From: Acanthaster planci
Lineage: Eukaryota; Echinodermata; Asteroidea; Valvatida; Acanthasteridae
Direction of reading: 5' to 3'
Assembly: GCF_001949145.1 (NCBI RefSeq)
Contig: NW_019091414.1
Location: forward strand, 31,084-93,083
Length of the DNA: 62,000 nucleotides
The notes below the pieces were generated by a model. That model saw only the letters and a list, made by a program, of their open reading frames with translations. It had not been told where the DNA came from and made no database searches. This document shows, piece after piece, positions 60,182 through 62,000 of this stretch (its first letter is position 1; each line of letters opens with the position of its first letter). Position numbers and translations under genes: made by a program.

Positions 60182-62000
60182 GTGAAGTTTGCATTACGTT
60201 CTCCGCAACATTAAACTGAGGGTGAGTCCCGACTTTGCTAAGATGCAGTCGGATCGTTTCACCATGTAAAAAACGTCGATACGATTGTACTACGACATGA
60301 AGGATTCCAGCACGAAGGTACCGGTAATACGTTATTGCTGCATGTATAGCTTGTGCGGTACGCTTGCAGCAAGCTGCCGTCATGTTTTCAAGCATTTCCT
60401 TCAAATGTTGGCTGAAACAGTGCAACCCATCAGTTCTCTGGTGGGAAAGGCATAAATTTCTTCCCGATTGAACTACGCTTGTACCACGTCAATAAAAACT
60501 GGATAACGTTACGCCAAGACTATGTGTACGCCGTCTTTACCTGGGTGTTAATACGCTGTCACTGCTCAAAACTTTGGCAAAACTCCCCTCTCAATGAAGA
60601 CCCCATCACGTTTCTATCAGTTCCTTCTGAGTTCTTACTAGATACTGCAGTGTTCAAAATCTAACCATTGGCCTCGCTTTCCCGATCTTTTGAGGACGCA
60701 ACTTGTTTGAGCGTGATGTGGGTTTTAGAATTAAGAGCAAATAGATGTTCTGTGCGCTTTTGTCAATCATGTGTTGAATGTATCAACAACATTCCGCTAA
60801 ACTGGCGTTTTTAAAAAGCACCCGATTTTTGACACCTTCGTTCCTTTGTCCAGTTATGTCCAAACTGGGCGCTACGGCTTGAAATTATATACAAGACTCG
60901 ATTGACAGAGGCTGCAGCCATACAGACTCGTGTGTAATTTCAAGTCGTAGTCAAGTAATTCGAACACGGCCTTAGTACCTGTAAGTTTTGCAACAGGGTT
61001 TGAGAGAGGTGGGCCATACGGAGAGACGCATTTGGTATTATCATTTATGGTTTTGTTGCTACAAGTATTGACGGCAACTCGCTTTTGTTTAAGGTAAATG
61101 AACGCAGAAGTGTAGTGCTGATAAGTGAGTCCTCTAGAGTAGGCCATTTTGTTTTTACTACAGAATGCACCTTTACAGTTCAAGCACCTGCAACGTGAAT
61201 AATTGTGGTGTTCCATAGTGTACTCCTGTTCTTACATTAAGTTTTATGTACAGCGTGGCAACCAACCTTAATATCAACGTCATTCAGGGAGGTTATATCA
61301 TAAAAGGAAAAAAATCAGTTATCAATGAATTCACATCCATCTTTCCTTTCCAAATCTAACGAATGTTCTTGTAACACACCACCCTTAACTGCTAAATCTC
61401 CTTTATTAAAGCTTAACAACAGAACAATAATGCATGGTTCTCTATTAAAACGTCTCCTGTGAATTACTGTTACGTGCAGACGATTACCTCGGTCTTTGGA
61501 TGAGAACGCTGCAATAAACGCGGCTCAGACATGACAATCAAGTCTGTTCGTCGGTCGATGAGTCTTATCTGTCGAGTCCGTTGTTCAACTTGTCCTGTTA
61601 TCTGTATCTTATGTTTGTCCATTTACACTGTTTTTATGTATGTACAAAGAAGAATAGTGAGAATCACACAATGCTCGAGAAGCCATGCATTTGAAAATAA
61701 TTTCCAGAAGAGAGACAAAAGGAATCAGGGCAGATCCAAGTTCGTTGAGGTGGTTAGGAAGTTTTGTTTGTAGAAGCAGAACTTCGTGTGGTTGTCTCCG
61801 TTGGTGAAGCTATTTAATCTTTTTGTTTTGTCCTTGATGCAAAATAAGACCCCTACACAGTTTATGCTTCTCTAGGGGTCTTCTAACCTTTAGACGTGGA
61901 CCTGTAAAAAATGACAATGAGTATTTTTTTTAACCCCACCCCTCATTCCGAAATTTATATCCTTGTAAAGACACAGGCCTATGGCTTTGTTCTCCAGAGA
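60182..62000. other. Intergenic to window end, nothing recognised
   Basis: A 9-bp-stem hairpin (AAGACCCCT/AGGGGTCTT) lies at 61846-61882. The Cys-bearing minus-strand frame at 60872-61216 matches no known domain. Confidence 0.4.

Noticed and set aside
60872-61216. Minus-strand Cys-rich 114-codon frame
   Set aside because: The Cys spacing does not fit a known zinc finger or toxin fold, and no splice sites or neighbours support it.

Overview
The window looks like animal nuclear DNA, probably from a marine invertebrate deuterostome such as an echinoderm, hemichordate or lancelet. The genes have introns with GT/AG junctions, the intergenic DNA is AT-rich, and it is full of short transposon relics and of the palindromic word TACATGTA. 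The species call is an inference. Most of the window is not coding. I see no bacterial operon, CRISPR array, rRNA or convincing tRNA.

Three genes can be supported. (1) Positions 297-9293, plus strand: the last seven exons in view (339 codons) of LRRCC1, a centrosomal/centriolar coiled-coil protein whose 5' part lies left of the window. (2) Positions 11869-24139, minus strand: a three-exon, 112-residue RBIS (C8orf59) gene, a small basic ribosome-biogenesis factor. It is tail-to-tail with LRRCC1, with about 2.6 kb between the stop codons. The two genes are also close neighbours in human 8q21, so this looks like conserved microsynteny. (3) Positions 34889-44240, plus strand: a two-exon gene for a 715-residue secreted serine beta-lactamase-like protein. 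A signal-peptide exon is joined across a 7.2 kb intron to one 2 kb exon holding the SxxK/YxN domain and a C-terminal repeat region.

The rest is introns, intergenic DNA and mobile-element debris. LRRCC1 introns hold nested TTAA-flanked (piggyBac-like) elements, a minisatellite that repeats the exon's own splice donor, and a hAT-like element. RBIS introns hold a GATC-rich element with TA target sites, an element with 8-bp target-site duplications (TSDs), and small inverted-repeat elements. From 45.5 kb there is a 45-bp minisatellite. At 48.9-51.1 kb lies a plus-strand non-LTR retrotransposon (LINE) relic, broken by a foldback element with a 9-bp TSD. A 5'-truncated minus-strand LINE follows at 52.5-54.7 kb, with a third LINE scrap beside it. 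Diverged copies of a terminal-inverted-repeat (TIR) element occur at 11.3, 51.95 and 57.3 kb. A transposon-in-transposon nest lies at 59.0-60.2 kb.

I found no clearly new functional system. The most unusual items are the iterated splice donor in LRRCC1, the LRRCC1-RBIS linkage, the secreted beta-lactamase-like gene and the two insertions whose target duplications can be read base by base.
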